NCBI RefSeq assembly: GCF_004337985.1
Contig: NC_043741.1
Coordinates: 1,492,269-1,556,268, forward strand
Length of the DNA stretch: 64,000 bases
From: Pyricularia pennisetigena
Taxonomy: Eukaryota > Ascomycota > Sordariomycetes > Magnaporthales > Pyriculariaceae
Reading direction: 5' to 3'
Shown here in pieces: positions 11,557-24,300 of the stretch; the first letter of the stretch is position 1, and the number at the start of each line of letters is the position of its first letter. A program made the position numbers and the translations under genes. The notes beneath the pieces were generated by a model. The model was not told where the DNA came from and searched no databases. It saw nothing but the letters and a program-made list of their open reading frames with translations.

Positions 11557-13266
11557 TCACGAAAAGCCCCAAAGCTTCACGAGTAAGCTGTTTGGCTGCT
11601 CAGAGCCTGGATCCTGGGGTAAGAGTATCCTCTTGGGGATCTGAAACTCAACGACAGGTGCCTTCTTGATCTCCTTGGTAATCTCACCATCCAGAAGCTG
11701 CAGTGTGTATGTCAGTCAGCTATTTTTGGTTCTCGGGGAGCCGACTTTTACGGGAACAGGGGAGACAGTAAAACTTACACTGCCATATGAGTGATCGAGG
11801 AAGTCCTCCAGATTGTAAAACTGTTTTGTAAACTGCTCTGATATGATTTTGGCAATGGTTGCCACGTTTGGATGGTAGTGAGATTGCAACTGGACAATCT
11901 CCCACAAGCAACTGTCAATGGCACCGGTTTCCATAGGGTCCATCTCATCTGGCAGGAAGGGATCGTCCAGTCCGCCTTCCTCCAACGCCTTCCTCTCCTC
12001 TTCGGTGCGCGGCTCACGGTGCATCATGAAGGTGCAGAGCGGGTGCTTTTTGAACAGGTTATAAAACCAGGGGATGACGGCTACGATGGCACTTGGCGGA
12101 GCATTCAAACATAGCCTAGCCAGCCTTTTGATGAAGCTGGCGACCAGCTGTGCGGGGAGGTGAGATGAGTTGAGGAAGGTGTCGAGGAGGCGGAAGAAGC
12201 GTGAGCGGTGTTTTGAGTGCATCATATCCGCGTTCAAAAGCGAGTAAAGTTTAGGGTAGAATGCCGGGTAGTCGAGGTTTCGCTCTTGTATCAGGTAGAA
12301 AACGCCAGAAAGTGCGAGCAAAGATACCGAACCGCCTTCGTTGAAGCTGTCGGTGAGGAAGTCCATGAGCATTTCGGGCTTTGAATACCATGGCGCAATC
12401 ACCCTAGAGATCATTGACAGAACCTGCTTCTTTTGTTCCTTGTCAAGTCCCGTCCCAAGAAGCTTCGACCAAGCTTCTTGAGCGTGCTTCTTGTGCTGTG
12501 CAACTGAAAGAACAGCATGCGAAGTCTTTTTCGGCGGGTCAAGGTAGAATGTGTTCAGGTCCTTGTTTGACTGCGCTGCACCTTCTATCTGGGACAGTAG
12601 ATGAAATGCGCCGTCGAAGCACTCCGGGCTGAGTGGTGTTGTTTGCGACCCGAGGAACTCGGAGACTGCCCTGAAGGTGTAAAAGCGAACATCGGCGTTC
12701 TCGTTCACATATTTTTCAAGGAACTCATTCCGCAGCTCCTGCGCAGAGCGCCCTGGAGAGATTATCCCAGCCACTATCTGGGCCAGAAATGCCCGAGGGA
12801 AACTGTATTCTTCGCTGTCCTTGTTGGTGGCAGATGCCTCGGCCTTCAGCACTCTCATTGCAAGCGTCAAGGCGGTCGACCCGAGGTCTTCCTGCTGCAA
12901 CAGCCTCTGCAGCACATCCTTGTAGTCTCCTAACCTCTCCCTGAGCCAGTTGGCGACCACGGCGTCCTTTTCGGAACCTTTGCGCCGCAAGGCACCCTGT
13001 GCAAGCAGCCTGAGGAAGACGCGGCAAGTAGAGACCGCGGCAACCACCGCGTCTTCGTCATCCTCCTTTTGGGCGAGCGAGATCAATGTCACGATATTGT
13101 TGTAGTTTTTCCTCGATTCTACTATGCCCTCCTCGAGCAGCAGAATCTGAGCCTGTTGGTCCTCTCCCGATTCGTCACTGCTTTCGGATCGTGCGCGCTT
13201 CTTGGGGCGGTCGACGGCCTCTGACCGCTTCCTCTTGCTGGCTCCTGGGGCCGTGGGTTTGCCCAT
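11557..13266 (-). CDS. NOC4: Nucleolar complex protein 4 (CBF/Mak21 domain)
   Basis: Two exons, 13266-11779 and 11697-11557, joined across a GTAAGT...CAG intron; product 542 residues. The N terminus is a basic nuclear/nucleolar signal (KRKRSEAVDRPKKRAR, residues 11-26) followed by acidic Ser/Glu residues. The central and C-terminal part is helical, and the CBF/Mak21 domain covers about 310-470 (AIVAVIPWFYNLFKKHP, then the acidic DDPFLPDEMDPMET stretch and the LEDFLDHSYGS end). The second exon adds 46 residues including PVVEFQIPKRI. In yeast Noc4 pairs with Nop14 in 40S assembly and export. A GTGAGT directly overlapping the TGA stop could serve as another donor, so the extreme C terminus is slightly uncertain. 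The gene is divergent from ATP4 with a 439-bp shared promoter. Confidence 0.92.
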
Positions 13267-13705
13267 GATGAAGTCGTATGAAAATAAGTAAGATGAGTCT
13301 ATGTTTTCGTTCTATGTATGATTTGATTTGGAATTGACTGGTAGGCTCGTCGTATCTTTTTCCCACCAAATCCTATCGACCATGGTGGGTGGCCTTGGCA
13401 GGACCTGTGAGGGAATGCAAGTATCGAACTTTTTAGCGGAGCCTTGATCCTATCGATAAGGCGACTGAGCGGGGACTCTCGCAGGGCTAATCGGTACGTA
13501 CCGACCCTGGAGGTTTCACAGGCTCGCCAGGATCCATGCTCCAAGCTAAGCTGCCTAGGTCCACGGAAGCCGAATTAGTCCGGGAAAGACCGGATTGACT
13601 TGGTAAAACCTCAACCTCCTCAATCAATCCAACTGCTCCGTCCAACCGAAGCTCGCAAAGCACGTCCAGGTAGTCCACTTGAACAAACATCTCCCCTCAA
13701 CCACA
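13267..13705. promoter_or_regulatory. Divergent promoter region NOC4/ATP4
   Basis: 439 bp between the two ATG codons, the only place for both core promoters. A pyrimidine/CAAC-rich stretch (about 13,610-13,705) ends at the ATP4 start, a usual fungal leader composition. I could not assign specific factor sites. Confidence 0.5.
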
Positions 13706-14747
13706 ATGGCGTCCCGCTTGGCCAGAACTACTCTCGGTGAGTGTTTAATTGATCAATTGATGCTGGCCGTTGTGGGCAATCAATTGGTTTACGTGACGCG
13801 CCCCCAGTCGATGGGTTCGAGTGCGATGATGCAGTTTTGCTCACAAAGGTATCGTCGCTTTTCGCAGGGGCTGCCCGCCTCCGGCCCTCAGCCGCCTTTG
13901 CCCAGCGCACCGCGCTCCCGGCCTTGACTTCGCTCACGACCGCCCGCGCCTCGTCCAACGTGCCGACTCAGGACCCCAAGACCAAGGCACAGTCGCTCAT
14001 CGACTCGCTGCCCGGCAACTCGCTGGTCTCCAAGACGGCCATCCTGTCGTCGGCCGCCGGTCTTTCCATCTTTGCCATCTCCAACGAGTTCTACGTCGTC
14101 AATGAGGAGACCGTCGTCGCCTTCTGCCTCCTCAGCGTCTGGGGTGCGCTCATCAAGTTCGGTGGTCCCATGTACAGCCAGTGGGCCGACAGCCAGTCCA
14201 ACAAGATCAAGGACATCCTGAACGCCGCCCGTGCGGACCACACCCAGGCTGTCAAGAACCGCATCGAGAACGTCCAGCAGATGTCTGGTGTTATCGACAT
14301 CACCAAGTCGCTGTTTGCCGTCTCCAAGGTACGAAGAAGCACCTGTTGATCTCGGCTTGGTTCTACTTGGAGCTCACGTGCAGACTTTGATCTGGGCGTG
14401 ATTGCTAACATGTGCACTTTTGAATTGAAACAGGAGACCGCCAAGCTCGAGGCCGAGGCTTTCGAACTCGAGCAGAAGACCGCTCTGGCTGCTGAGGCCA
14501 AGACCGTTCTGGACTCATGGGTCCGCTACGAGAGCCAGATCAAGCAGCGCCAGCAGAAGGAGCTTGCCGAGAGCATCATCGCCAAGGTCCAGAAGGAGCT
14601 CGAGAACCCCAAGGTTCTCCAGCAGATCCTCCAGCAGAGCATTGCTGACGTTGAGAGTAAGCGTCCAATTGATCATTTCTCACGCAGGTGATTGTTACTG
14701 ACGGCACGTGCGATTTTACAGAGATTGTCTCGTCCAAGGCGCAATAG
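13706..14747 (+). CDS. ATP4: Mitochondrial F1Fo ATP synthase subunit 4 (subunit b)
   Basis: Four exons: 13706-13736, 13868-14328, 14434-14656 and 14722-14747, all GT-AG; product 246 residues, the usual fungal length. The first ~40 residues are Arg/Ala/Ser-rich without acidic residues (MASRLARTTL..., split by intron 1), a mitochondrial presequence. Next come the subunit-b N-terminal region and two hydrophobic segments at about 66-110 (SKTAILSSAAGLSIFAIS, VVAFCLLSVWGALIKFGG). The rest is a long charged helix that forms the peripheral stalk (KETAKLEAEAFELEQKTALAAEAK), ending in KIVSSKAQ. The tiny first and last exons are fixed by frame and splice sites. It is convergent with NRDE2. Confidence 0.95.
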
Positions 14748-15347
14748 ACAGACCACGAAACAATAGAAGCCAGCATTTTGTTCCCTTTGTAATCGCCCGT
14801 GTCGATAAAACCTTGTGCTATAGTCAATCCAATTATTCGTCCTACTCTGGGGTCCATCTGACGTGAACGGAATATCAGGGAATATGTTGAAGTTAGTTGG
14901 CGCTTGATTAATCACAACGGCTCGACGCATTTTTCAGCTGTCTTCGCCGGAGATGGAATGTAGAACCCCCTCGAGGCATATTTCAACGAGCTAACAGGAA
15001 CAGATTTTGAGCAAATTCCTTTTCCAGGGATGACCATGTCAGAATTCAGGAAAGTCAATTGGCATCAGGACGGCGCGGTTGAGTATTGAGATAACCAATC
15101 TAAAGCCCCTGGTTTGTGATTCGGAAAAAACCTCTTTCTTCACACCTGATAACATAGTCGTCGCTTGCGGGACCTTGATGGCTCGTTTGGCGTGTCTTTG
15201 TTGTCGCTGGATCCATCTTCTCCCGATGGAATTAGGCTGGTCAAACAATGTATCGCGTTCAGGCCTTTCTGGCGTTTGATCTTTTTTGGCTCTACCACTG
15301 GTGGAAACTCCAGCCATGGGCGCGGCGAACGATTACCAGTACAGCTG

Positions 15348-15399
<52 letters not shown>

Positions 15400-15844
15400 G
15401 TGCCTGCTACCGGGGTTCCCAAATGGAATTGGTCAACTGCTCGGGGTTGATCAGAAACCCTTTGGGACCACTTGATATAAACAGGGAGAAGTCCAACTTG
15501 GCTACCTGCCACCCTGCTCCCCTACTTGCTTTGCCTACCTATTTTACCACTTATTTACCTACTCTAAAGCCGGAAGTGGGACAAGGCAAAAAAAAGGGTT
15601 TATAGGACTAGTAAAATACGAGTTAGAAAGGGAGGCGTCACTCAAAGCAAACATTCAAGCGGCTGTTGAGAAAAAAAAAAAAAAAAGAAAAGAAAAAAAA
15701 AACCCCCCCTTGTTACAATATCAGCATTGCAGACTGTAAGCTGGATTGCAGCGCAACAAATATCTCGCGCCGTAACTGCTGACATGTTTCCCACCAAATG
15801 ACCCGTCATATTCTTCATCCGCTTGACCACTCATATTACTCACA
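14748..15844. other. Convergent spacer ATP4/NRDE2
   Basis: About 1.1 kb between two converging 3' ends. It contains the 49-base A tract (15350-15398) and a second A-rich tract near 15,671-15,700 followed by C7. No gene is seen; the open frames here are poly-lysine artefacts of the A tract. Confidence 0.5.
15350..15398. repeat. Poly-A tract, 49 bases
   Basis: Uninterrupted run of A between ATP4 and NRDE2. It is far longer than chance. It could be slippage-grown, a retroposed poly-A end, or partly a sequencing artefact; I see no clear target-site duplication around it. Confidence 0.85.
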
Positions 15845-18800
15845 CTACCTACCACTATGTTTCCGTTTCCGCCACTCCTCCACAAACTCGTCCATGTCAA
15901 CATGGATCCTCAGACCCCTAGCCGACATTGTCGTGTACAGTGCCCGCAGTTCGTCCGAAGCCATGTCGCGAATCAGACCATCACCGAACCCTTCCATAAT
16001 GACCTCCTTGGACCAGGGACAGGCGGCCATGGCTCGGTAAAAGACGCCCTTGGCCTTGCTCCGCAGCTCCCTTTGACTGCAGCAGAACCGCACGTAAGCT
16101 ATCCACAGGTGCGGGTCACCTGCGAACCTGTCGGTCGCCAGGGCCTGCTCAAACGCCGCCCGCGCAGAGTAGGCGTTTCCAACGCGTATCTCGTGGCGGA
16201 TGGCAAAGATGCGGGCCGATATCGTGTCGGTCTGCTCGACTAGGATGCTTCTCTGCAGCAGTCTACGCACAGGATCGTCCAGGCGGAGGCTTGACTCAGC
16301 CCACGCAAAGAGGGATAGAAACATGGTGTTCCGCGGAAATAACTTGACAAAGTGCGAGAAGGTTTCCCGTAGGAACGCAGGTCTGAAAGATCTGCAGAGG
16401 TGGCACATGTTAGTTTCGAGTCTAGTGAAGATTTTAACAAAATTGGTCGCTGAGCAAGCCAGCCACTAACCCATTTTTGGCGTGAAAGTATAGAAGCTTC
16501 GACGCGAATTGTAAGAATCTTTCATGGCTCGAGGACTGTGACACATTGCTTCGAGCGCAGAGCTCATTCGAAAAGGACATCACGCTTGCGACTGCAGATA
16601 ACAAATTGCCTTGTTTTGCCGAGTATGTTTCCTCGCCATCCTTTGTCGTCAGATATGCTAGCAAAACTGATGCCTCAGCAAATGCCACGGCCCCGACCAC
16701 ATTGCCGGACGACAGTTGGTAGTCTCTTGCGGTCTGGAAACTCTGCCGTCCCTTGAGAATCTGCGTTGGCGTTAGTTGGGGCAAATGATCTGTAGGCATG
16801 ATCGTGCCGGGGCTGTCTCCTGCTGACGAGCACAGGGTTACCGCGGCATTCTGGAGATTGGTTCTCTGTAATTTCACCCACACCAGGGCGTTCCATAGCG
16901 ATTGCGTCTCGCCCGGGACAGTGCTTAGTTTTTGACTGGCAGCCGATAGCAGCACGCTCTCTGCTAGGTCAAGATTGCCGTTGCAGTATTCACAATATGC
17001 GTATGCTTTGTAGAGCTCGGTGTTTGTGGGGTATAGCTTGAGCAAGCCCTTTGCTGTCTTCTTTGCGTTTTGAGGCTTTTGGGACCATTGCAGAGAAAGA
17101 TGGAGTTCTCCCAGTTCTTCGACTTTGTGCTTGAGGGCAAGCTCCTGGATGGTGTTGGATGTCCAATCGTGGAAATCTCTTGGGATATCTGGCACTGCCG
17201 TCGTCGTTCCGTAGGAAAACCAATCTGAACTCGCTACTAAGAGATCTGTGGAAAATGCCATACGAGCTTCGTCGTGGAGGAACTGGGGTGCTTTCTTCGG
17301 CCCGTGGTCTTGGACAAGTGTTACGCTTGTCTGCTCGCTCGCTCTGAGATCAACTGCAGCCTGGAGATGGACATGCGATCCACAAATGAACTGGTCGTCC
17401 CTGGCGGCTTGTATAAGACCGTGAGGATCAGAGGTGGAGGACAGGCGGCAAAACTGAGATAGCGCCTCAGCCACCTGCGCCCTGACGTGTGGGACTATCG
17501 AAGAGGGTATGACAAAGAGAAAACTCTCGATGTCCGAATACATAACCACCCTGAGGGGGTCTTCAACGGCATCCTGGTCTACCGCACGAGCAGGCATGCT
17601 GATATCGAGGCATCTTTGGCGTTCCGAGGAAGCCCACGCCTTGTACACATCTCTAGATTTGGGGGGCTCTGGGGGCGCTAACATCCGAGGATCAGGCACG
17701 TCCTGATCGCTGCTGGCGAACGCATTCCATCCTTGATGGTCTTGCTCCCCAAAGCGGGGGACCTCGCTCTCCCAGAAATCCCGAAAAGCCAATAGACATG
17801 ATTCTGCTGAAGAGTCGACAAGCTCGCTTGGACGGCAGAAAGTGAGTTCCAATATTGCCTGCCATAGCGCGACAGCCGTCTCAAAGAATCCGCTGTCTTG
17901 TAGGTACCTGGTTACTCGAAGAAACACGTATAATGACTGCTCACACAGGTTTACTAACTCCTGAGTGGCGGACGCTTTCGACGCCGCGAGATACATTTCA
18001 GCTCTGAGAAAATCCAGTCGTCTTTGGAAGAATCCCCTGATCTCATCAACGCCAAAAGAGGCAACATCGGTCATCAGATGGTCAAGGTATGCCCTCCACA
18101 GCAGAAAACTGCGTGGGTGCTCCTTGCAAATTAATTCCCAACGCTTGGTCAGCACTTTAGGGGTCCAAATGTGCCTGCCTTCTCGCATGACTCCGAGGAG
18201 AAGCCTCTCACGATCTACTTCAGACTGTGAATGCTTCAAAGCAGAGTCAAACATGGACAACTTAACTTCAGCCACACCCCTGGAGAATGTTTCGTTTTCG
18301 GCCTCGTTCGCGTCAAAATGCAGTCTCGTTTCCTGAAGTTTAATGAGAGCAAGCCAGGCGTCGACGTCCTCTGGGTGTTCCTTGACCCGTCGCGATAGCT
18401 CAATGAGACGTTTTTTGGTGTCCTGCAGCTGCTCTTGGCCCTCTGTCTGGTCGTTATCGTCATCATCATCGACATCAAGCATCTGATCTTCATCAGACGT
18501 CGTCTCATTGTCAGAAGCACCCTGTTCGGACGGCTGCAGTCCACTCATCCTTAAAGGACTACCGTTGGGGCCAAAACGTCCGTCATGGCGATCTTCATCG
18601 TCTTGCCCACGCTTCCTCTTGTTTGGATTTGTAATTGGCAAGAAGTCTATCTCCTCGGGCGCCACTGGCGCAACCGATCGATCTTGGGACCTTGGTATGA
18701 AGTTCTTTTCTAGACCGTTACCGGATTTGAGCTGCAGAACATTCTTCTCCCGGAAAAGGGAACCGCGCTCCCGGGCAGAGCGGATGACAAACACCTCCTT

Positions 18801-19307
18801 AGACCCTACTCGATCAGTCTCGAGGAACCCAACGGCCTGACCGAGTACACGACCGCGGCCTCCTCTGCGGTACACAGGGACCTTGGAGCGGTCATTTGAT
18901 CCATATCTCAGGATCAGTGGATCGCCTCGCCTGTCGATGACGTACAATTGGTCGAAATATTTATCCTGTTGCTCAGTGGCGAGCGCAGAGACAGTGGTGT
19001 GACTGCGTGAAAGCTCATCAGCGGGTTTCAGCGGACTTCCGAAGCTGTCTTTGGCGTGCTCACGATGCCGTAAGGTGACAGGCTCCGAATGCTTTCTATG
19101 GCTGGAACTTGACTGGTGCTGCCTGTCGTTGTGATGCCTTTTGGATCTGGACCTCCTCCCATGATCATCAAAGCCATCAGGCTCCCTGGCAGACTCTGTC
19201 GCTGATTTGCGTTTTTCTGCTCCTGATGGGGTTTTCAACGGCTCCTGCTTCTTGAAGGATGCAAACGACGGCACGGCGGTGGGTTTGCCATGATGCTCTC
19301 CGGACAT
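15845..19307 (-). CDS. NRDE-2 family protein (Nrl1-like RNA surveillance factor)
   Basis: Two exons, 19307-16471 and 16391-15845, give 1127 residues, the usual size of fungal NRDE2. The upstream open-frame codon is TTG, so the start is ATG 19307. The N terminus (about 1-110) is Arg/Ser/His-rich. A conserved block follows (about 115-190: YVIDRRGDPLILRYG, VPVYRRGGRGRVLGQAVGF), the region that in relatives binds the Mtr4/Mtl1 helicase. An acidic run (VDDDDDND) precedes the NRDE-2 domain (about 300-630; RRVKEHPEDVDAWLALIKLQE), and HAT-like helical repeats fill the rest. Human NRDE2 restrains MTR4 and the exosome; S. pombe Nrl1 works with Mtl1 and splicing factors. Two in-frame acceptors nine bases apart (after 16392 and 16383) could give a 3-residue alternative. 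Confidence 0.9.
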
Positions 19308-19610
19308 CCTGCTAGCACGGAGCAAGTCCTAGTCATAAACTGATCATGTCTGCAAGACGCTTGAAGACCTTTGGACTGGGATAATTAATGAGACTGAAAT
19401 CAGATCAAAATTTCTTACTCCTCGGTGGTTGCAGATGTCTAAAACAAGGTCGCGATGGAAGACGTTCCTGGATAAGCGTTGAACCAGACTAACAAAGCTA
19501 GCTCGGACGGCACGTGATTAGAGCACCTCGCCTCGGAGATGGAACCCACTAGCTCGGCACCCCACTATTTATCTGATGTTGTCTGCCGTCCGTTGGTGGA
19601 GGGAGAGATA

Positions 19611-20084
19611 CAGCACCTGTCCAAAAATAACGCAACAATCCCAAAATCTCACCAAAAGTCTGTATTTTCACAAAGCCATAACTTTCCCAATATACGAGGC
19701 GCAAACTCGTAAATTTAAATTCGAATAGATATTTAGTAAAATAAACACACATTCAAATTCCACTGCTATTGCTCCTATACTGAATAATTGGTGAATTTTT
19801 GAAATAAAAATGCCAAAATTTCCAAAACCTGCATCCACTATACATCCCCTGTAACCCACTGTAACGGTATTTTTTCAACTTTTGCTCGTTTATATTCGTA
19901 TTTACAACTCTAATAAACAATAAAATCTGATAATATTAGTATGTAAAAAAAGAGAGAGTTTTAAATTATATACTGATAGCTTTTTGGTATGGTAGTATTT
20001 TGAATTGATTGAATTATCTGTTGTTGAAACCCGCGAATTTTGGTGTGATTTTGGGATCGTTGCGTTACTTTTGGACAGGTGCTG
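19611..20084. mobile_element. MITE, non-autonomous Tc1/mariner-type, 474 bp
   Basis: The two ends are inverted copies of each other: 47 bp from 19611 inward and 47 bp from 20084 inward match at 44 of 47 positions, both starting CAGCACCTGTCC. A TA dinucleotide flanks each end (19609-19610 and 20085-20086), the target duplication typical of Tc1/mariner/pogo elements. The interior is AT-rich with no open frame, so the element cannot encode a transposase. The family name is unknown to me. It lies about 300 bp upstream of the NRDE2 start. Confidence 0.88.
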
Positions 20085-20192
20085 TAGTACGGTAGGTTTC
20101 GCTAAAGCCCCTACTCCGTACTTCAGATGGGTACCTATTTCAGGTACCGAAAATAGGTGTCTGTGTACTGTAACTTGGTAAAACTTGCGCTG

Positions 20193-20195
<3 letters not shown>

Positions 20196-20244
<49 letters not shown>

Positions 20245-20263
20245 AAAAAAAAAAAAAAAAAAA
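20196..20263. repeat. (AG)n microsatellite followed by poly-A
   Basis: About 22 AG repeats (20196-20240) run straight into about 23 A residues. It is just outside the right end of the MITE and probably slippage-prone. Confidence 0.9.
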
Positions 20264-21081
20264 CTATCCTAAGTATTCCAAGCGTCGTTATTAGCTTATC
20301 TAGCTGGAGCTAAGAAACAAGAAAGAATTGGTTTGTCGGATAAGCTTATGTACTCGATGAAATAGCGGCGTGGTGTTGTTGTGTCAGCCATTCTGCGCGA
20401 TCGGGCCGTTAATCGTGTGCTTATTTGTCGAAGAATTTAGTGGATGAGTGGAAGGACAACTTCTACTACGGTAAAGATCAGGGCCCAACTCAATCTCGAC
20501 GTACCTTGCTAAGTTTCTCCGGATATTCCTCCAGTCAACCTTTGACTCGGTCCCCTCGAAAACATCTGACAACCTCCAGACACCAAGGAGCGAGCTTGAG
20601 GAGTGGGCGACAGGCAGCTGACACACACTCGCGAAAAGGTCGTGTTTCTTAGTTCTGTAATGGGCACCACAGAGACATTGGGAGTGGGCGCTGTGCGATG
20701 GGTAGCGTGGGGCAAATGGAGCACCGGAACATAGCCAAGCCCCAACGTGATCATGGCCAACAGCCGAAACCGTCGAATCCTGCTTCAATCCAGACAGCTA
20801 TCCTTTTCTATAACCATCCACCCCGTCTGAACCATTCTAGCTACCATACCCTTACCAGTAGGTATTTCTCCGGACATGGATGATAGACTGTGCGGCCCCA
20901 TCATCAGACTGCATTGCGTGCTCGCGCCTGCTTCCCAAACCTCACAATCTTGGACATAGTTCAATTCAAAACCAATGTCTTGTCCTCATGTAACCACAGG
21001 ATCGATAACCTTTTGATGCTTAACTAGTCTAGCTCGCCAGTCCCATCACTCAGCTAATACCTATCTAACCCAACCTGTACC

Positions 21082-21082
21082 A

Positions 21083-21116
<34 letters not shown>

Positions 21117-21117
21117 G
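21082..21117. repeat. CT-rich microsatellite in the CLC upstream region
   Basis: CT dinucleotides interrupted once by TTT, about 230 bp before the CLC start codon. CT-rich tracts often sit at the transcription start of filamentous fungal genes, so this may mark the CLC core promoter or leader. Confidence 0.7.
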
Positions 21118-21347
21118 TCCCTCTACTTCATATGGAAGTCTTGCTGCATCTTGTCGTCGGTGGCTGAGCTGCCAGATTTTGCTTCTCCTTTCTTGGTAAC
21201 CTCTATCCCTCCTGCCTGCATCCCTACCTGCACGCGTTGCGTTGCACGATAAGCTCCACGACGAGCCTCGCTCACGACGCGATAAACCCCCCCAAACGAC
21301 TGCGCGCGACCCACCACTCATTCACCTGGCAGATCAACTCCTTCACC

Positions 21348-24300
21348 ATGTCTAGCCAAAGGGGGCGGCAAGATGCCGAAGACACGGGCCGCCGCACCAT
21401 CCGTCTAGAGATCGATAGGGATGCAGAAATCCAGCGGGCGACAATGTCCCAACCCGCGTCGCCCACCTCGACTCGCCGACAGCGCAGGTACTATCCGGGC
21501 AGCAAGCAGCCCAGTAGGGGAACTTCGATGTCCCGGCAGCCCGACGAGAGGTCCCCGCTGCTGTCAGGTCCGCCTGCCCAGTATTCGCACCTCCGGCTGC
21601 CCAGCTCCCACGGCACACCTCGATCCCCCCAGCTCTCTCGAGAGCAAAGCTACACTTTTGCAACGCGGCATCACCATCGCGGCAACTCGTTTACGACACG
21701 ACTCTTCCATGCCTTGGCAGATCGCCAAGAGTCCATGGCCGACTCCAAGGGCACCAGTGGCGCAGATGAACGGGTTTGGTACGATCAGTTCACGTCGACC
21801 GACTGGGTCCGCGACAACATAGCAGACGCTTATCGGGTGAAGGCTTTAATGTCGCGGAAGGACTTTTGGGGGCGCATATATGTTCTGTTCGATGGCGCAC
21901 AAGGCTGGATCCTGAGTGCCGTGGTGGGCGTAACTGTGGCTATCCTGGCCTACATAATCAACGTCAGCGAGGCCACACTTTTCGACATGAAATACGGTTA
22001 CTGTGCTCGCGCTTGGTACTTGTCTGAGAAGCAGTGCTGTCCCCACGGTGACTGCGTCGATTTCAAACTCTGGGACGATATAGTGCAAGGCTATCCGTTT
22101 GGCTACCTTGGAACCGACTACGCAGTCTACATCTGCGCCGTGGTCTTATTCGCTGTTCTTGCCTGTCTGCTTACACTCCAGACAAAGACGGTTGTGCCAT
22201 CCGCATACAGACTGACGACACTGGATGAGGACTTGGGCGTCGACCCGGCTCACGCTTCCGAGCCGGCTCACGATCCACAAGACGACAACGGCAGCGCCAA
22301 TTTGACCCCACCCCCGGTCTTGCCCAAGGAGAATAAACTAAACCCTCCCATGATCTACTACTCGGCTGCTGGAAGTGGCGTTGCCGAAGTCCGCGTCATC
22401 CTCAGCGGTTTTGTTCTCCACGGATTCTTGGGAGCTAAGACGTTGCTAATCAAGTCCGCCGGCCTCATTCTCAGTGTGGCTTCAGGCTTGAGCTTGGGTA
22501 AAGAGGGTCCTTATGTTCACATAGCGAGCTGTGTGGGAAACATTGCGTGTCGACTCTTTGCAAAGTACGACTACAACGATGCCAAGAGGCGTGAGGTCCT
22601 GTCGGCGGCGGCGGCGGCAGGTGTTGCAGTGGCATTCGGTGCTCCCCTGAGTGGTGTTCTCTTTGGGCTTGAGGAAGTGGCCTACTTTTTCCCAGCCAAG
22701 ACGCTCTTTCGCACCTTCTTCTGCTGCATAACCGCAGCACTCACCCTCAAGTTCCTGAACCCTTATGGTACCCACAAGATCGTCATGTTTCAGGTTCATT
22801 ACAAGCAGGACTGGGAGTACTTTGAGATCTTCAGCTTCATACTCATTGGTGTCTTGGGCGGGGCCGCCGGTGCCATGTTCATTAAGGCTTCACGTCGATG
22901 GGCCCAGACCTTCCGCCGAGTTCCAGTCATCAAGCAGCACCCGTTACTCGAAGTTGTGCTGGTAGCATTAATCACGGGCCTGATTGGCTACTGGAACGTG
23001 CTCACGAAGCTGCCTGTTGCTAAACTTTTGTACAACCTTGCCGCGCCCTGCGACGACACAGACAACAACTTGGAGGAGCTCGGTATTTGCCCCGACAGCC
23101 GTAACGATATCGGAGCCACCATTACTAGACTGTTCAGTGCATTCCTGATCAAGGGCTTCCTCACCATTGTCACCTTCGGCATTGTAAGTCGCCCACTGGG
23201 TAATCGTGTCGACCAAGTCTCTGTTCTGACCATGCGCTGAATGTGATCAATCTATCCCTACAGAAAGTTCCAGCAGGCATTTACGTGCCGTCCATGGTTG
23301 TCGGTGGCCTCTTGGGTCGAATAATCGGACACTGCGTCCAGTGGTTTGTGCTCACTACCCACACATGGACGATTTGGGGAACCTGCTCCCAGGTTGGCGA
23401 TGCGAGCTGCATACAGCCGGGGGTCTATGCACTGATTGCCGCAGGTGCCACCATGTGCGGTGTCACTCGTCTCTCGGTCACTCTCGCGGTAATCCTGTTT
23501 GAGCTGACAGGCAGCCTGGACTATGTGTTGCCTTTCTCCCTATCCGTCCTGGTGGCTAAATGGACCGCTGATGCCATTGAGCCCCTGAGTGTTTACGTAA
23601 GTGTACCTGCTGTAACTGATGCATCTGATTATATATATATTTTCAGGACGAGTCTGACTAATCGACTATGGGATTCAGGACCTGTTGACCAACATGAACT
23701 CGTACCCGTATCTCAACAACAAGCACAAACCCATTTTCACATCCGACCTTGGAGATATTGTTCCTCGCATAAGGCGCGAGAGGATTATCGACATAACAAA
23801 CTCGCCGCTCGTCCCTGCCGTCAGCCTGCGTGAGAAACTCAACGTGCTACACCAGAGGGGAGAGCTTGACGGCGGGCTACCTATCGTGCGTGATGGGATA
23901 CTGGTCGGGCTCATCCCTGCGCCGGATCTTGAATTTGCTCTGGACAACCTCGAGGACGAGGAGTCAGCCATGTGCTTGATGGCAGATGTGCCTAGCGTTG
24001 ATGACGACGATGACGGGGAGCCTGACCCTTCGGACTTGACACGTTATATAGATCCGGTATGTTATTTGGCCACACCGTCTTGGCGGCCGACGGAGAATAC
24101 TGCATGGACATCTCTTGCTGACAATCCCGGAACATTAGGCACCTGTTGCACTTGATATCAGATCACCTCTCGATCTGGTATACGAGTGCTTCGTCAAGCT
24201 CGGCTTGAGGTATATTTGCGTGCTTCGCGATGGCAAATTTGCCGGAATCGTATGTCTACCCACCCCAGGACAACCAACCCTCTTAGCACAGCCATGAGAG

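Larger units (their letters stand above)
19308..21347. promoter_or_regulatory. Divergent spacer NRDE2/CLC with MITE and microsatellites
   Basis: 2 kb holding both promoters. From left to right: about 300 bp of NRDE2 upstream sequence, the 474-bp MITE, an AG microsatellite merging into poly-A (20196-20263), then ordinary sequence and a CT-rich stretch at 21,082-21,117 about 230 bp before the CLC start. No coding region is seen. Confidence 0.55.
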
